A stretch of DNA of 64,000 nt, from assembly GCF_008704655.1 (NCBI RefSeq), contig NZ_CP023688.1:2294001-2358000 (forward strand), written 5' to 3'. Positions 8,225 through 16,853 of the stretch are shown here, one piece after another (the stretch's first letter is position 1; each line of letters starts with the position of its first letter). The translations under genes were made by a program, and so were the position numbers. The DNA comes from Streptomyces rimosus (GTDB taxonomy: Bacteria > Actinomycetota > Actinomycetes > Streptomycetales > Streptomycetaceae). The notes under the pieces were generated by a model. The model made no database searches. It saw nothing but the letters and a program-made list of their open reading frames with translations, and was not told the origin of the DNA.

Positions 8225-9474
8225 CCGCCGTGCCGCGACACGACGTGCTCCGTTCGCTGTTCGACGACGCGCGGGTCCGCCCGGATCTGCTGCGGCGACG
8301 CTCGCCCGTCCGCTGGGGCGCGGTCCCGTCCGACGTCATTCCGCTGACGGCGGCCGAGCCGGATTTCCCGGGGCCCCGAGTGGTCCGGGACGCGGTGGTC
8401 GAGGCGGTCGCCGACGGCTATTTCCCCTATGCGGCACCCGAGGGGTCCGAGGAACTCCGGGAAACCTTCGCGGAAGTGGCCGAGGCCCGCCACGGAATCG
8501 GAAATCACCCCGATCGCGTGGTGCCGGCCCCCGGCACGGCGGCGGCATTGTGGGGCGTGGTCCGCCTGCTCTGCGGAGAGGGTGACGAATGCATCGTGCT
8601 GGACCCGGTGGACCTGCTGTTCGGCCAGGCTGTCGATGCCGTGGGGGCCCGGCGCGTCTACTGCCCGGTGGACAAGAACACCGGGCAACTGGACACGGAC
8701 CGGCTCGCCTCACTGGTGAATGCGCGCACCGCGCTGATCTGCCTGTGCAATCCGCACAATCCCTTGGGCACGGTCTTCGACGAGGCGACGCTCCGGGCGG
8801 TGGAGGAGATAGCCGCCGCCCACCGTGTCCCGATACTTTCCGACGAGGTGTGGAACGAAATCGTGTACCCGCCCGGGAAGCACATCAGCATGGCGCGCCT
8901 GGACACCGGGAACAGCCGGCGCATCTACACGGTGACCGGTCTTTCCAAGACGTTCGCGCTCCCAGGGCTGCGCATGGGCTTTGTCATCGCCCCGACCCCG
9001 GGGGCCGCGGACGCTTTGCGGCTCGCCTTCCAGCGTCTGGGCGCCGCGTACAGCATGACGCCCTGCACCCAGGCCGGTGCCCTGGCCGCCCTGCGCCACG
9101 GCTGGCCCTGGCGCGACGCATTCCTGGAACACCTGCGGGACATGCGGGATTACTGTGTGGAACGGCTGAATGCGATACCGGGCTTCTCCTGCGGTCGCCC
9201 GGACGGTACGTACGTCCTGTTCCCCGATGTGTCGGCGCTCGGGCTGAGCAGCCGGGCGATGGGCGAATTCCTGCTGGCGAAAGCGCGGGTGGCCGTGGTG
9301 CCCGGCACGGCCGAGTGGTTCGGCCCGGCCGCCGAGGGCAATATCCGTATCAGTTACGCCACGTCGCGGGCCGTGCTGGAAGAGGCGCTGCACCGCATAG
9401 CGGGCGCCGTCGCAGAACTCGTACCCGGTGGCCCGGCCGGGCTCCAGGCCACCGGGGCGCCGCAGCGGGCGTGA
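8221..9474 (+). CDS. PLP-dependent class I/II aminotransferase (MalY/PatB-like)
   Basis: A 417-residue fold-type I PLP enzyme. The start GTG 8221 overlaps the prenyltransferase stop (GTGA); GTG 8230 is an alternative. Motifs: cofactor-loop region APGTAAALWGVVRLL, ICLCNPHNPLGTVF, ILSDEVWNEI, and the Schiff-base lysine in VTGLSKTFALPGLRMGF. C-terminal Arg region NIRISYATSR. CNPHNP and the overall layout resemble MalY/PatB C-S lyases as well as aminotransferases, so transamination or beta-elimination are both possible. Tight coupling to the prenyltransferase suggests that both work on one aromatic amino acid. The gene is convergent with the conservon P450, 25 bp away. Confidence 0.8.
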   Translation: MTAVPRHDVLRSLFDDARVRPDLLRRRSPVRWGAVPSDVIPLTAAEPDFPGPRVVRDAVVEAVADGYFPYAAPEGSEELRETFAEVAEARHGIGNHPDRVVPAPGTAAALWGVVRLLCGEGDECIVLDPVDLLFGQAVDAVGARRVYCPVDKNTGQLDTDRLASLVNARTALICLCNPHNPLGTVFDEATLRAVEEIAAAHRVPILSDEVWNEIVYPPGKHISMARLDTGNSRRIYTVTGLSKTFALPGLRMGFVIAPTPGAADALRLAFQRLGAAYSMTPCTQAGALAALRHGWPWRDAFLEHLRDMRDYCVERLNAIPGFSCGRPDGTYVLFPDVSALGLSSRAMGEFLLAKARVAVVPGTAEWFGPAAEGNIRISYATSRAVLEEALHRIAGAVAELVPGGPAGLQATGAPQRA

Positions 9475-9499
9475 CCGGCGTACCGGCCTCGTCCGGGCA

Positions 9500-10966
9500 T
9501 CAGCCGCGCAGCCAAGCCTTCAACGCGGCCCACCAGGACGTACGCCCCCTGGGCACGGGAGCCGCCGGAGGCGGGCCGGGCGGGGGCGTGGCCGGGGGCT
9601 CGGCCGCGGGCAGGGAGCCGTCGTGCGGGGTGGTGCCCGGCGGGCGTTCGAAGGCCGTACCGGCGGTCGCGCCGGAGTGCGCGGGCCGGGAGGCGCTGAA
9701 CGTCACCGGAAGGCTGGTCAGATGGCGCGTCATCCAGCCCGACGTCCAGCGCAGCTCCTCCTCGGGGATGCGCAGCCGTACGTCGGGCAGCCGTGCCATC
9801 AGCGTGTCGATGCCGGTGTCGGCGATGGCGCGGCCGATGTTCTGGCCGGGGCACTCCTGCGGGCCGCTGCTGAAGGCGAGGTGCGAGCGGTTGCCGTGCA
9901 GCGGGATCGACGGGTCCGGCCGGACGGCCGGATCGTGGTTCCCGGCGGCCAGGCTGAGCAGCAGCATGTCCCCCGCCTCGATCTTCTGGCCGCCGACCTC
10001 CGTGTCCACCGCGGCCCAGCGGCCGGGGATGGTCATCAGCGGCGGTTCGCTCCACAGCACCTGCTCCACCACGTCGGGCAGCGTCATCTGCCCGCCGGCC
10101 AGCGACGCGTGGCACCGGGGGTCGGTCAGCACCATCCGCAGCGTGCTCTTGAGGAGGTTGACGGTGGTCTCGTTCGCGGCGATCAGGACGACCCGCAGGT
10201 GGTTCCACACCTCCTCGTCGGTCAGCCGGGAGGAGTGGTCGATCAGCCAGGACGTGATGTCGTGCCCGCGGGTGGTGTGCTTGCTCCGTACCAGCTCCAT
10301 GAGGGTGTCCACGATGAACGCGTTGCTGGCCACCGAGGTCGCGGTGCCCGCCACCATGTCCCGGCTGGCCGCGACCAGCCGGGGCCCGTACTCGTCCGGC
10401 ATGCCCAGGAGCTGGGTCAGCACGAGCATGGGCAGGTGTTCGCAGAACTCCTCGGCCAGGTCCGCCTCCCCGCGCTCGATGAAGCCGTCCACCAGCTGGT
10501 GGGTGAAGCGGGTGATGTGCCGCCGGATGCCCCGGCGGTTGAAGCGGTCCAGGCTGTCGGTGACGGCCAGGCGCAGCCGGTTGCGCTCCTCCCCGTCCAG
10601 GAACAGGCACACCGGCTGCCAGGCGATCATCGGGAGCAGCGGCGAGTCCGGCGGGACCCGCCCCTCCCTGAACCAGCGCCAGTTGCGCGAATCGCGGCTG
10701 AAACGGGCGGGCGTACCGGCGACCTCCAGGATCTCTCGGTAGCCGAGGACGAGCCAGGCGGGCAGGTCGCCGTCCAGCAGGACGGGCGCGACGGCCCCGT
10801 GCCGGGCGCGCAGGCGCTCGTACAGGCCCATGGGGTCGGCGGCCGCCTCGGGGCCGAAGAGCCGCGCCAGCCCGTCGGCGGCGCCGGGCCGGGCGTGTGC
10901 CGGGCACTCCGGAGGCGGCGTGGCGGCCCACGTGGTGCCGGGCTGTTCGGGAAAAGGGAAAGTCAC
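9500..10966 (-). CDS. cvnE: Conservon cytochrome P450, CYP157-like, without the ExxR arginine
   Basis: A 488-residue P450. GTG 10966 overlaps the cvnD stop (GTGA). The heme loop FSSGPQECPG is intact (Cys near residue 371) and the I-helix reads IAANETT. The K-helix, normally ExxR, is EQVLW (near residue 300), so the supposedly invariant Arg is Leu. This is the known hallmark of the CYP157 family of Streptomyces conservons (CYP157C1 has EQSLW). The C-terminus carries a Pro/Ala-rich linker of about 50 residues ending in an amphipathic SWWAALKAWLRG, which could dock it to the membrane or to the conservon complex. Substrate unknown. Confidence 0.88.
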   Translation of the reverse strand: MTFPFPEQPGTTWAATPPPECPAHARPGAADGLARLFGPEAAADPMGLYERLRARHGAVAPVLLDGDLPAWLVLGYREILEVAGTPARFSRDSRNWRWFREGRVPPDSPLLPMIAWQPVCLFLDGEERNRLRLAVTDSLDRFNRRGIRRHITRFTHQLVDGFIERGEADLAEEFCEHLPMLVLTQLLGMPDEYGPRLVAASRDMVAGTATSVASNAFIVDTLMELVRSKHTTRGHDITSWLIDHSSRLTDEEVWNHLRVVLIAANETTVNLLKSTLRMVLTDPRCHASLAGGQMTLPDVVEQVLWSEPPLMTIPGRWAAVDTEVGGQKIEAGDMLLLSLAAGNHDPAVRPDPSIPLHGNRSHLAFSSGPQECPGQNIGRAIADTGIDTLMARLPDVRLRIPEEELRWTSGWMTRHLTSLPVTFSASRPAHSGATAGTAFERPPGTTPHDGSLPAAEPPATPPPGPPPAAPVPRGRTSWWAALKAWLRG

Positions 10967-11586
10967 CGTGGCTCCGGAGTCGTGGTGGTGAGGGTGTGCA
11001 GATAGCGCATGAGGGTCAGCAGACCGTCGCGGCTGGAGCCGCGTTCGCGGGCGTCGCAGTCGATCACCGGCACCTCGGTGGGGATGTCCAGGGCCTGCCG
11101 GAGCTCGGAGACCGGGTACGAGGGGGCGTCCGGGAAGGCGTTGACGGCGACGATGAAGGGCACGCCGCGCTCCTCCAGGCGGCCCATCACATCGAAGCTG
11201 TCCTCCAGCCGCCGGGTGTCGACGAGGACCACGGCGCCCAGCGCGCCTTCGAAGAGCCCGTTCCACAGGAACCAGAAGCGCTGCTGGCCCGGGGTGCCGA
11301 AGACGTACAGGACCAGCCGGTCGTTGAGGGTGATCCGGCCGAAGTCCATCGCCACGGTGGTCTCGCTCTTGCGCTCGACACCGGCGATGTCGTCCACGCC
11401 GGCCCCGGCCTGCGTCATGATCTCCTCGGTGGTGAGCGGTCTGATCTCGCTGACCGAGCCGACCAGGGTGGTCTTGCCGACGCCGAAGCCGCCGACGATC
11501 ACCACCTTCACCGCCGTGCTGACCGACGCCGGCAGGACGTCCTCGCCCCGCGGGCCCACGACGGGTTCAGAGATTCTGTAGTCCAT
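10963..11586 (-). CDS. cvnD: Conservon small GTPase-like ATP/GTP-binding protein
   Basis: A 207-residue protein with Walker A GGFGVGKTT near residue 32, a switch-like MDFGRITL, FGTPGQQRFWFLW (DxPG replaced by GTPGQ) and AVNAFP in place of NKxD. This is typical of the MglA/Ras-like conservon GTPases, which work with a roadblock protein in a G-protein-like membrane complex. The start at 11586 overlaps cvnC by 20 bp, and the end overlaps the P450 start by 4 bp. Confidence 0.92.
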   Translation of the reverse strand: MDYRISEPVVGPRGEDVLPASVSTAVKVVIVGGFGVGKTTLVGSVSEIRPLTTEEIMTQAGAGVDDIAGVERKSETTVAMDFGRITLNDRLVLYVFGTPGQQRFWFLWNGLFEGALGAVVLVDTRRLEDSFDVMGRLEERGVPFIVAVNAFPDAPSYPVSELRQALDIPTEVPVIDCDARERGSSRDGLLTLMRYLHTLTTTTPEPR

Positions 11587-11938
11587 GCATCACCGCCTCC
11601 AAGAGTTCGATGTCGGGCAGCGACTTGGCCGGCACCGACGCCCGGGCCTCGACGTGGCCGCTCGCCAGAAGTTCCGTCAGCAGTACGGTGACCACGCTGA
11701 CCGGCAGGTGGAGGTACGCGGAGACCTCGGCGACGGACAGCGGGTAGTCGCAGATGCGGACGATGGCGGCAAGCTCCGGCTGCATGCCGGGACCGGCCTC
11801 GCCGCGGCTAACGATCAACGTGACCATGTCGAGGGGGGTCTGCCGTCCGGCCGGTTTGCGGCCGGACGTGAGGACGTAGAGCCGTTCGGGCCCGCCCTCT
11901 TCCCAGGCCCGTCCCTTCTTCTGCTCCGGGTCGCTCAT
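11567..11938 (-). CDS. cvnC: Conservon DUF742 protein
   Basis: A 123-residue protein from ATG 11938, which overlaps the cvnB stop as ATGA. It has the DUF742 pattern: RLYVLTSGRKP near the N-terminus, then a winged-helix-like part (ICDYPLSVAEVSAYLHLPVSVVTVLLTELLASGHVEAR) and the conserved tail DIELLEAVMHGLQNL. The family always sits between the roadblock and GTPase genes of conservons. Its helix-turn-helix-like fold may mediate protein contacts rather than DNA binding. Confidence 0.92.
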   Translation of the reverse strand: MSDPEQKKGRAWEEGGPERLYVLTSGRKPAGRQTPLDMVTLIVSRGEAGPGMQPELAAIVRICDYPLSVAEVSAYLHLPVSVVTVLLTELLASGHVEARASVPAKSLPDIELLEAVMHGLQNL

Positions 11939-12357
11939 GGGATCTGCCGGTCGGACCGCGGCGGACTGGAGAGATGCTGGCCGATCCGGGCGACCAGGTC
12001 GCGCATCCGCTGCCCCATCAGGCCGGCGTCCACGTCGTCGTCGGCCAGCACCGCCAGATACGCTCCGGCGCCGGCCGCCATCAGGTAGAAGAAGCCGCCG
12101 TCGACCTCGACGACGACGAGTTTCATCCGGCCGTCGCGGTGCGGGAACTCGGCGGCGATGGCCGCCGACAGGCTCTGCAGCCCGGCGCACGCGGCGGCGA
12201 GGCGGTCGGCGGTGTCGGTGTCCGTACCGCACTGCGCCATGCACAGGCCGTCCGAGGACAGCACCACGACGTTGCGGGTCTGCGGGACGCTGGACGCCAA
12301 CTCCTCCAGCATCCAGTCCATGTTGAGCCGCTGCTGTGTGGCCACTTGCTCACTCAT
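11935..12357 (-). CDS. cvnB: Conservon roadblock/LC7 domain protein
   Basis: A 140-residue protein starting at ATG 12357. It is a single roadblock/LC7 domain (LEELASSVPQTRNVVVLSSDGLCMAQC ... LVVVEVDGGFFYLMAAGAGAYLAVLADDDVDAGLMGQRM). In this family it is the regulator or GAP-like partner of the cvnD GTPase. It follows cvnA by 18 bp and overlaps cvnC. Confidence 0.93.
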   Translation of the reverse strand: MSEQVATQQRLNMDWMLEELASSVPQTRNVVVLSSDGLCMAQCGTDTDTADRLAAACAGLQSLSAAIAAEFPHRDGRMKLVVVEVDGGFFYLMAAGAGAYLAVLADDDVDAGLMGQRMRDLVARIGQHLSSPPRSDRQIP

Positions 12358-12375
12358 CCTTATCTGCTGGCTCAG

Positions 12376-13860
12376 TCACTGTTCGCGCTCCGTGTCGCCC
12401 TGGCCCTCGGGACCGTGTGCCGGGGGCTCGTCCGGGGTCGCTCCGGAGGCACCGTCGAGGAAGGCGGACATCCACAGCCCGGCCGGCGGGGCCGGGGTGC
12501 GGGGTTCGGTGGCGGAGGGGGCGGCCTGCCGCGGCCCCGCCGACGGGAACAGGGGGCGGGTGGTGCGCCGCCTGCGCTGCGGGAGCCCGTTGGTGGTGCG
12601 CGGGGCGTGGGCGGGCACCGACTCGTCGGCGGCCGCCGTGGCGCGGTGCCTGGGGCCGCCGGGGTAGCGGGGCGGCGGCAGGCTGGGCGCCTTGGCGATG
12701 GCCCCGCCGGGTGCCGGGGTCACGGTGATCAGTTCGGGCGGTACGACCAGGACGACGCGCACGCCGCCGTACGCGGACACGCGCAGCGACACGGTGAAGT
12801 GGTTGGTGTGGGACAGCCGGCCGACCACCGCCAGGCCGAGCCGTGGCGACTCGCCCAGGTCGTCCAGGTCGAGTCCGCTGGTGGCGTGCTGCGCCAGGGA
12901 CCGTTCGGCGCGGATCCGGGCCTCGTCGGTCAGGCCGAGTCCGGCGTCCTCGATCTCGACGGCCACCCCGGTCTGGACCTCGGTGGCGGTCAGGTGGACC
13001 CGGGTCTGCGGTGGTGAGTAGCGCGTGGCGTTGTCCAGGAGCTCGGCCACGGCGTGGATCAGCGGTTCGGCCGCGCGGCCGAGGATGCCGACGTCGGCCA
13101 CCGAGTGCAGATCGACGCGCTGGTAGTCGGTGATCCGGGACATGGCCCCGCGCAACACGTTGAACAGCGGGATGTCCTTCTGCCACTGCCGCCCCGGGCG
13201 GGCGCCGCCGAGGACGGCGATGCTGTCCGCCAGCCGGCCGATCAGCGCGGTCCGGTGGTCCAGGTGCAGCAGGTCGTGGAAGACGTCCGGGTCCTGCCCG
13301 TGCTTGTCCTCCAGCTCGCGCAGTTCCAGGGCCTGTTGGTGCACGATGGCCTGCACGCGCCGGGCGATGTTGACGAAGGCCCGGCGGGCGGAGTCGCGCA
13401 GGTCCTCCTCCGCGTCGACGGTCTGGAGGATGTAGCGCACCACCGCGTGGTGCGCGGTCTCGAACCGGGGGCTGACCCGGGACACCGGTCCGGTGGTGCG
13501 CAGCACGTCCTCGATGGACGTGCCCTGCTGGAGCCTGGCCAGGGCCTCGGGCAGGGTCTCCTTGGCCAGCCGGACCGTCTCGGTCTCCTGCTCGGCGAGC
13601 AGCCGTTGCAGGAATGCCTCTCGTTCGGCGTACTGCTTGCGCAGCGCGTCGATCGCGCGGCCCCGGCGGGCCGCCTCGGCGGCCGCGACGGCGACGGCCG
13701 CGGTCGCCAGGACGCCGATCCAGGCGGCGTGGGCGCGGGCCACCGGCGGCAGCAACGACACGGCCACGGCCGTACATATGGCCAGCAGGGCGGGTGGCAG
13801 CAGCCACGGTGCGGTGGCGGCCGGCCCCGGCCTCCCGGGTGGCGAATCAGCACGAGCCAT
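12376..13860 (-). CDS. cvnA: Conservon sensor histidine-kinase-like membrane protein
   Basis: A 494-residue protein. ATG 13860 is preferred over the in-frame ATG 13866 because GAGG lies six bases upstream of it. Two hydrophobic segments near the N-terminus (WLLPPALLAICTAVAVSLL and AWIGVLATAAVAVAAAEAA) are followed by a coiled region rich in Glu/Gln. A HATPase domain comes next (HAVAELLDNATRYSPP, VEIEDAGLGL, LGLAVVGRLS) and then a disordered Pro/Arg-rich tail of about 130 residues. Conservon A proteins resemble nitrate/nitrite sensor kinases and recruit the B, C and D proteins to the membrane. It is the first gene of the five-gene operon. Confidence 0.92.
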   Translation of the reverse strand: MARADSPPGRPGPAATAPWLLPPALLAICTAVAVSLLPPVARAHAAWIGVLATAAVAVAAAEAARRGRAIDALRKQYAEREAFLQRLLAEQETETVRLAKETLPEALARLQQGTSIEDVLRTTGPVSRVSPRFETAHHAVVRYILQTVDAEEDLRDSARRAFVNIARRVQAIVHQQALELRELEDKHGQDPDVFHDLLHLDHRTALIGRLADSIAVLGGARPGRQWQKDIPLFNVLRGAMSRITDYQRVDLHSVADVGILGRAAEPLIHAVAELLDNATRYSPPQTRVHLTATEVQTGVAVEIEDAGLGLTDEARIRAERSLAQHATSGLDLDDLGESPRLGLAVVGRLSHTNHFTVSLRVSAYGGVRVVLVVPPELITVTPAPGGAIAKAPSLPPPRYPGGPRHRATAAADESVPAHAPRTTNGLPQRRRRTTRPLFPSAGPRQAAPSATEPRTPAPPAGLWMSAFLDGASGATPDEPPAHGPEGQGDTEREQ

Positions 13861-14333
13861 CGGCATCCTCAGAGCGCTAATGGAAGGGACAGGGCGTCAT
13901 ACGCGGCGTTCTCGGGTGGAAAGGCAGCGGGAAGACAAAAGGCGACGTGCCGCGCGCGAAGCCGGGTCCCAGGACGCCCGTGCCCTCGTGCGGCGGCGGC
14001 TTGGCGACAGCCGTCGGCGGCTTGTCGCAGCCGTCACAACTCGCTGCGCGGCAGGAAGCATAGTCCGGGCGGAATGGCTCTGTGGGGCATGTGCATACAC
14101 CACATGAATGTACTCACGTACGATATTCAGAAGAATCGTTTGGCGCTGGTATTTCTCCGGCACCGCGAAATGCGGACGCCGCTGACCTGCACCGACAGGA
14201 ATTCTGCGGTCTTTCGGGGCGTACGTCGGCGGGCGAAAAAGACAGAAGTGCCCGCACGCCGGGAAAAGCGTGCGGACACCGGTCTTCCGCGGCCGGTCCG
14301 GTGGATTTCACCGCCCGGCGATCGCCGGCCGCC
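13861..14333. promoter_or_regulatory. Upstream region of the conservon
   Basis: 473 bp without a gene. An imperfect ~20-bp direct repeat of CGGCGGCTTG/CAGCCGT type lies at 13994-14034. An AT-richer block at about 14085-14165 is the likely promoter area for cvnA, and a terminator hairpin for the upstream gene lies at 14252-14275. Confidence 0.4.
14252..14275 (-). terminator. Terminator of the DUF2637-like gene
   Basis: CCGCACGC (14252-14259) and GCGTGCGG (14268-14275) form an 8-bp stem with an 8-nt A/G-rich loop. It lies about 60 bp past the stop of the leftward gene ending at 14334. Confidence 0.6.
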
Positions 14334-15293
14334 TCATCCGCCGGACCGGTGCCGGTGCTGCCCCCGGCTGCTCTGCGCGTGCCGGGCCGCGGGCTGGGGG
14401 GCGCCGGCGAGGTCGAGTTGGCGTACGAACTGGTGGAAGCAGAGCAGGACGGTCAGCGGCGGCAGGCCCGCCACGGCGATGCCGGACGGCGAGGGGTGGA
14501 CGCGGGCGATGCACAGCATCATGGCGACGGCGGCGAAGAAGATGACGACGGCCCAGGAGTGCAGGGTGCGGCGCCGGTGGACGCGGGCGCGGAGGATGGA
14601 CAGGGTGGCCACCACCCAGGGGCCGTAGATCAGCAGCGGCCACAGCGCCGCTACGTCCGACGGGGCCACGCCGTCCGCGATGGCGCGCAGCGGCGGGTAG
14701 GACGCCACCGCGCCCAGCGCGGAGACGGCGATCCCGATCACCGCTGTCAGCAGCACGGACGACGCGCTGAGCAGCCGCCGCCAGGTCCAGGCGACGCGTC
14801 CGGCGCCGGGCATCGCGCGCGCTTCGGCGGCCTGCGGGCCGGGGGCGGCGGGCACGGTGGGCGCGGCGGGCCGGTGGGCGGACTCGGCGTGCGGGTAGGC
14901 CGTCTCGGCGTACGGGTAGCCGGCCTCCGCGTGCGGGTAGCCGGCCTCCGCGTGCGGGTACGCGGGTTCGGCAGGCGGGTGGACGGCCTCGGCGTGCAGG
15001 TACGCGGGTTCGCCGGGCCAGTACACGGCCCCGCCGGGCGGGAACAGGGGATCCGGGCCGTCGGGCACGGCGGGCTGCTCGGCCGTGTCCCACAACTCCG
15101 CCATCTCGGGACCGAGTTCTTGTACGACGGCGGCGTCCCACCCGTCGTCGATGATCTCCCGCACCAGGGGCAGGTCGTGCGCGAACGGCACGCCCGCGCC
15201 GCCGGGGAAGGAGACGGCCTCCTCCGTGCTCTGACGTGGCAGCCGGTGCCGGCCGGTACCGGGAGGCACGGGGACCCGCGGGATGTCGTTCAC
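14334..15293 (-). CDS. DUF2637-like membrane protein with a repetitive Tyr/His/Glu linker
   Basis: A 319-residue protein; GTG 15293 is preferred over GTG 15305 because GAGAG lies just upstream. The N-terminal ~75 residues are soluble and acidic. The middle consists of imperfect 7-residue repeats of the form YPHAEAG (PAYPHAEAG, YPHAEAG, YPYAETA, YPHAESA), seen in DNA as 21-bp tandem repeats near 14892-14990. The C-terminal half has about four membrane segments (SSVLLTAVIGIAVSALGAVAS, LLIYGPWVVATLSI, SWAVVIFFAAVAMMLCIA, AVAGLPPLTVLLCFHQFV), as in DUF2637 proteins often found near conservons. Function unknown. Confidence 0.65.
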   Translation of the reverse strand: MNDIPRVPVPPGTGRHRLPRQSTEEAVSFPGGAGVPFAHDLPLVREIIDDGWDAAVVQELGPEMAELWDTAEQPAVPDGPDPLFPPGGAVYWPGEPAYLHAEAVHPPAEPAYPHAEAGYPHAEAGYPYAETAYPHAESAHRPAAPTVPAAPGPQAAEARAMPGAGRVAWTWRRLLSASSVLLTAVIGIAVSALGAVASYPPLRAIADGVAPSDVAALWPLLIYGPWVVATLSILRARVHRRRTLHSWAVVIFFAAVAMMLCIARVHPSPSGIAVAGLPPLTVLLCFHQFVRQLDLAGAPQPAARHAQSSRGQHRHRSGG

Positions 15294-15380
15294 TGCAGCT
15301 CTCACTGGAATCGGTGGTGGCCGGTGGACAGGGGCCGGCCGACGCGCCGCCCTCGGGGGCGGCGGGCGCCGGGGGTGCCG

Positions 15381-15575
15381 TTACCGGTCGTCGTCGCTGC
15401 CGTCGAGGGTGGCCAGCAGCTGTTCCAGCAGGTCGCCGGTGTACTCCAGCCGGACGCGCTGTCCGGCGCGCAGCAGGTGGACGTCGGGCCGGACGCCGGG
15501 GGTGGCGCGCGGCACGGTCGCGCGCAGTTGCCAGGCGCCGAGCTGACGGGTGGGGGAAACGCTCGTCTCGGTCAT
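15381..15575 (-). CDS. Small hypothetical protein upstream of the DUF2637-like gene
   Basis: A 64-residue protein starting MTETSVSPTRQLGAW and ending in an acidic tail (LDGSDDDR). It has no signal peptide, membrane segment or recognised domain. The region VHLLRAGQRVRLEYTGDLLEQLL reads as a small beta/alpha unit. It is co-oriented with and 87 bp upstream of the DUF2637-like gene, and an AT-rich palindrome lies about 55 bp before its start. Confidence 0.55.
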   Translation of the reverse strand: MTETSVSPTRQLGAWQLRATVPRATPGVRPDVHLLRAGQRVRLEYTGDLLEQLLATLDGSDDDR

Positions 15576-15628
15576 ACGTCGTCAACGAACAGGCGTCGAG
15601 GGGGGTGACTGCGGCATACGGGCGAATC

Positions 15629-15647
15629 AGAATTAAGATAACTAATT
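15629..15647. promoter_or_regulatory. AT-rich inverted repeat, possible operator/promoter
   Basis: GAATTA (15629-15634) and TAATTC (15642-15647) form a perfect inverted repeat with 7-bp spacing in an unusually AT-rich block. It lies 54 bp upstream of the small gene starting at 15575. Confidence 0.35.
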
Positions 15648-16853
15648 CCTCATAACGGCTCTCCGGGACGAACCGGAAGCAGTCGCACGGTCACGAGTCG
15701 ACCAGATCCCGCGCCGCGCGGCCGCTTCATCGGACCGCCATCCACTCAGGCGCCGCTGACCAGCACCAATACCATAAGCGGAGAGTTACGGACATAACGC
15801 CAGGAACCCCGGCGACTCGGGCGCGTTTCCCGACCCGTTCGCCGCCACGGTGAACCTCGCGTACGCACAGATGGACAGCACCACAAGTTTCCTTCACCCC
15901 AGTTGAAACACGCCACTCACCGGGCTAGGGTTCCTACGCCGTGCCTCAACCGTGCCGCACACCCGAACCGCCGGACGTCAGCGCAGAGTTGACATCGGCG
16001 GTACGAGCCCCCGCACGACCGCCGGACGCCCCGGCCGAGGCCCCCCACCGGCACCCTTTCAGGACGACGCGTCCCGCCGAGGGCCGCGGACACTGCGCCA
16101 CCCCTTGCACCGGAGCCGATCTGTCAGCAGCGGGCGAAAGGAAGAGCGACGACCATGGAGTTCCGCGCCCTGGGACCGGTCGACCCCCGGGCGCGCCCGT
16201 GCATCACAAAGGGGCGTGCCTCATCGGCCCGTTGGGCGGGACGGGTCCGCCGGGAGGCCGGCGGAACCGCCGGGCGGAGCCGGTGTCCCGACGGTGGCGA
16301 TGATGCTGAACAGCGCCGGCTCGCCCAACTCGCCGCAGAAGGCGCGTGGTTGCGGGTCGCCTGTCGTCTGTACCTGTTGCGGCAGCACCCCCACCCACGG
16401 CAGTTGACCGGCTCCCCTGCGGCCGACACTGCCGAGGCTCCCGCAGACCGGCCATGACCTACCGGGCCATACGGGCCGGGCGCGCGCCCCGATTCCCGTC
16501 GCACGGCGTCCGAGAATGGGCGACTTGGCCTTACGCATATTCATCCGCCCGCCATCGGAACGCAACATGAACGGCGCCCGGAAGGAGGTATTCCACAGCA
16601 TCCCGCACGGCATTGCGGTCGCTGCGGGGCGGCCCCTCTTACACACGTACGACCGAAAACGGAAAACCACCGCTGCCGCATTATTGACGCCCCGTCGAAT
16701 GCCCTTTACGTGATCTTTCCGGGTCGCCCGAACGGGTGATTCCTGTGCTACTCTTCCGCATGCTGCCCGGTATTGGCCAGCTCGCTTTCCACGGCATTCC
16801 AGCACGCTCGGCCCGACGAAGCAGCTCCACCATGTACATCAAGGGGGATGATT
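15648..16853. other. Gene-poor region
   Basis: About 1.2 kb without a convincing intact gene. Several open frames exist on both strands, but they are Arg/Pro/Ala-rich shadows of high GC. The only protein-like signal is a short SARP-regulator-like N-terminus at 16155, listed separately. A promoter for the TTA-containing ArsR-like gene is expected at its right end. Confidence 0.45.
16155..16457 (+). pseudogene. Possible remnant of a SARP (AfsR-type) regulator gene
   Basis: ATG 16155 is preceded by a good GGAAGAG and begins MEFRALGPVD, the characteristic opening of Streptomyces antibiotic regulatory proteins. The frame then degenerates into Arg/Gly-rich sequence. In another frame a short stretch (VPTVAMMLNSAG) weakly recalls the next conserved SARP segment. 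The open frame closes after 100 residues instead of about 270 or more. This looks like a decayed 5' end, but the evidence is only a ten-residue match and it may be chance. Confidence 0.25.

Noticed and set aside
14892..14990. Short tandem repeats that might suggest a CRISPR-like array
   Set aside because: The 21-bp units are in frame within a protein gene, lack spacers and translate as a heptapeptide repeat.
15941..16407. Two overlapping plus-strand frames of 120 and 151 codons
   Set aside because: Pro/Arg-rich translations with no recognisable fold, no good start context and mutual overlap.
16221..16805. A 194-codon minus-strand frame in the gene-poor region
   Set aside because: No domain, no ribosome-binding site, mixed codon usage and atypical composition; coding status not supportable.
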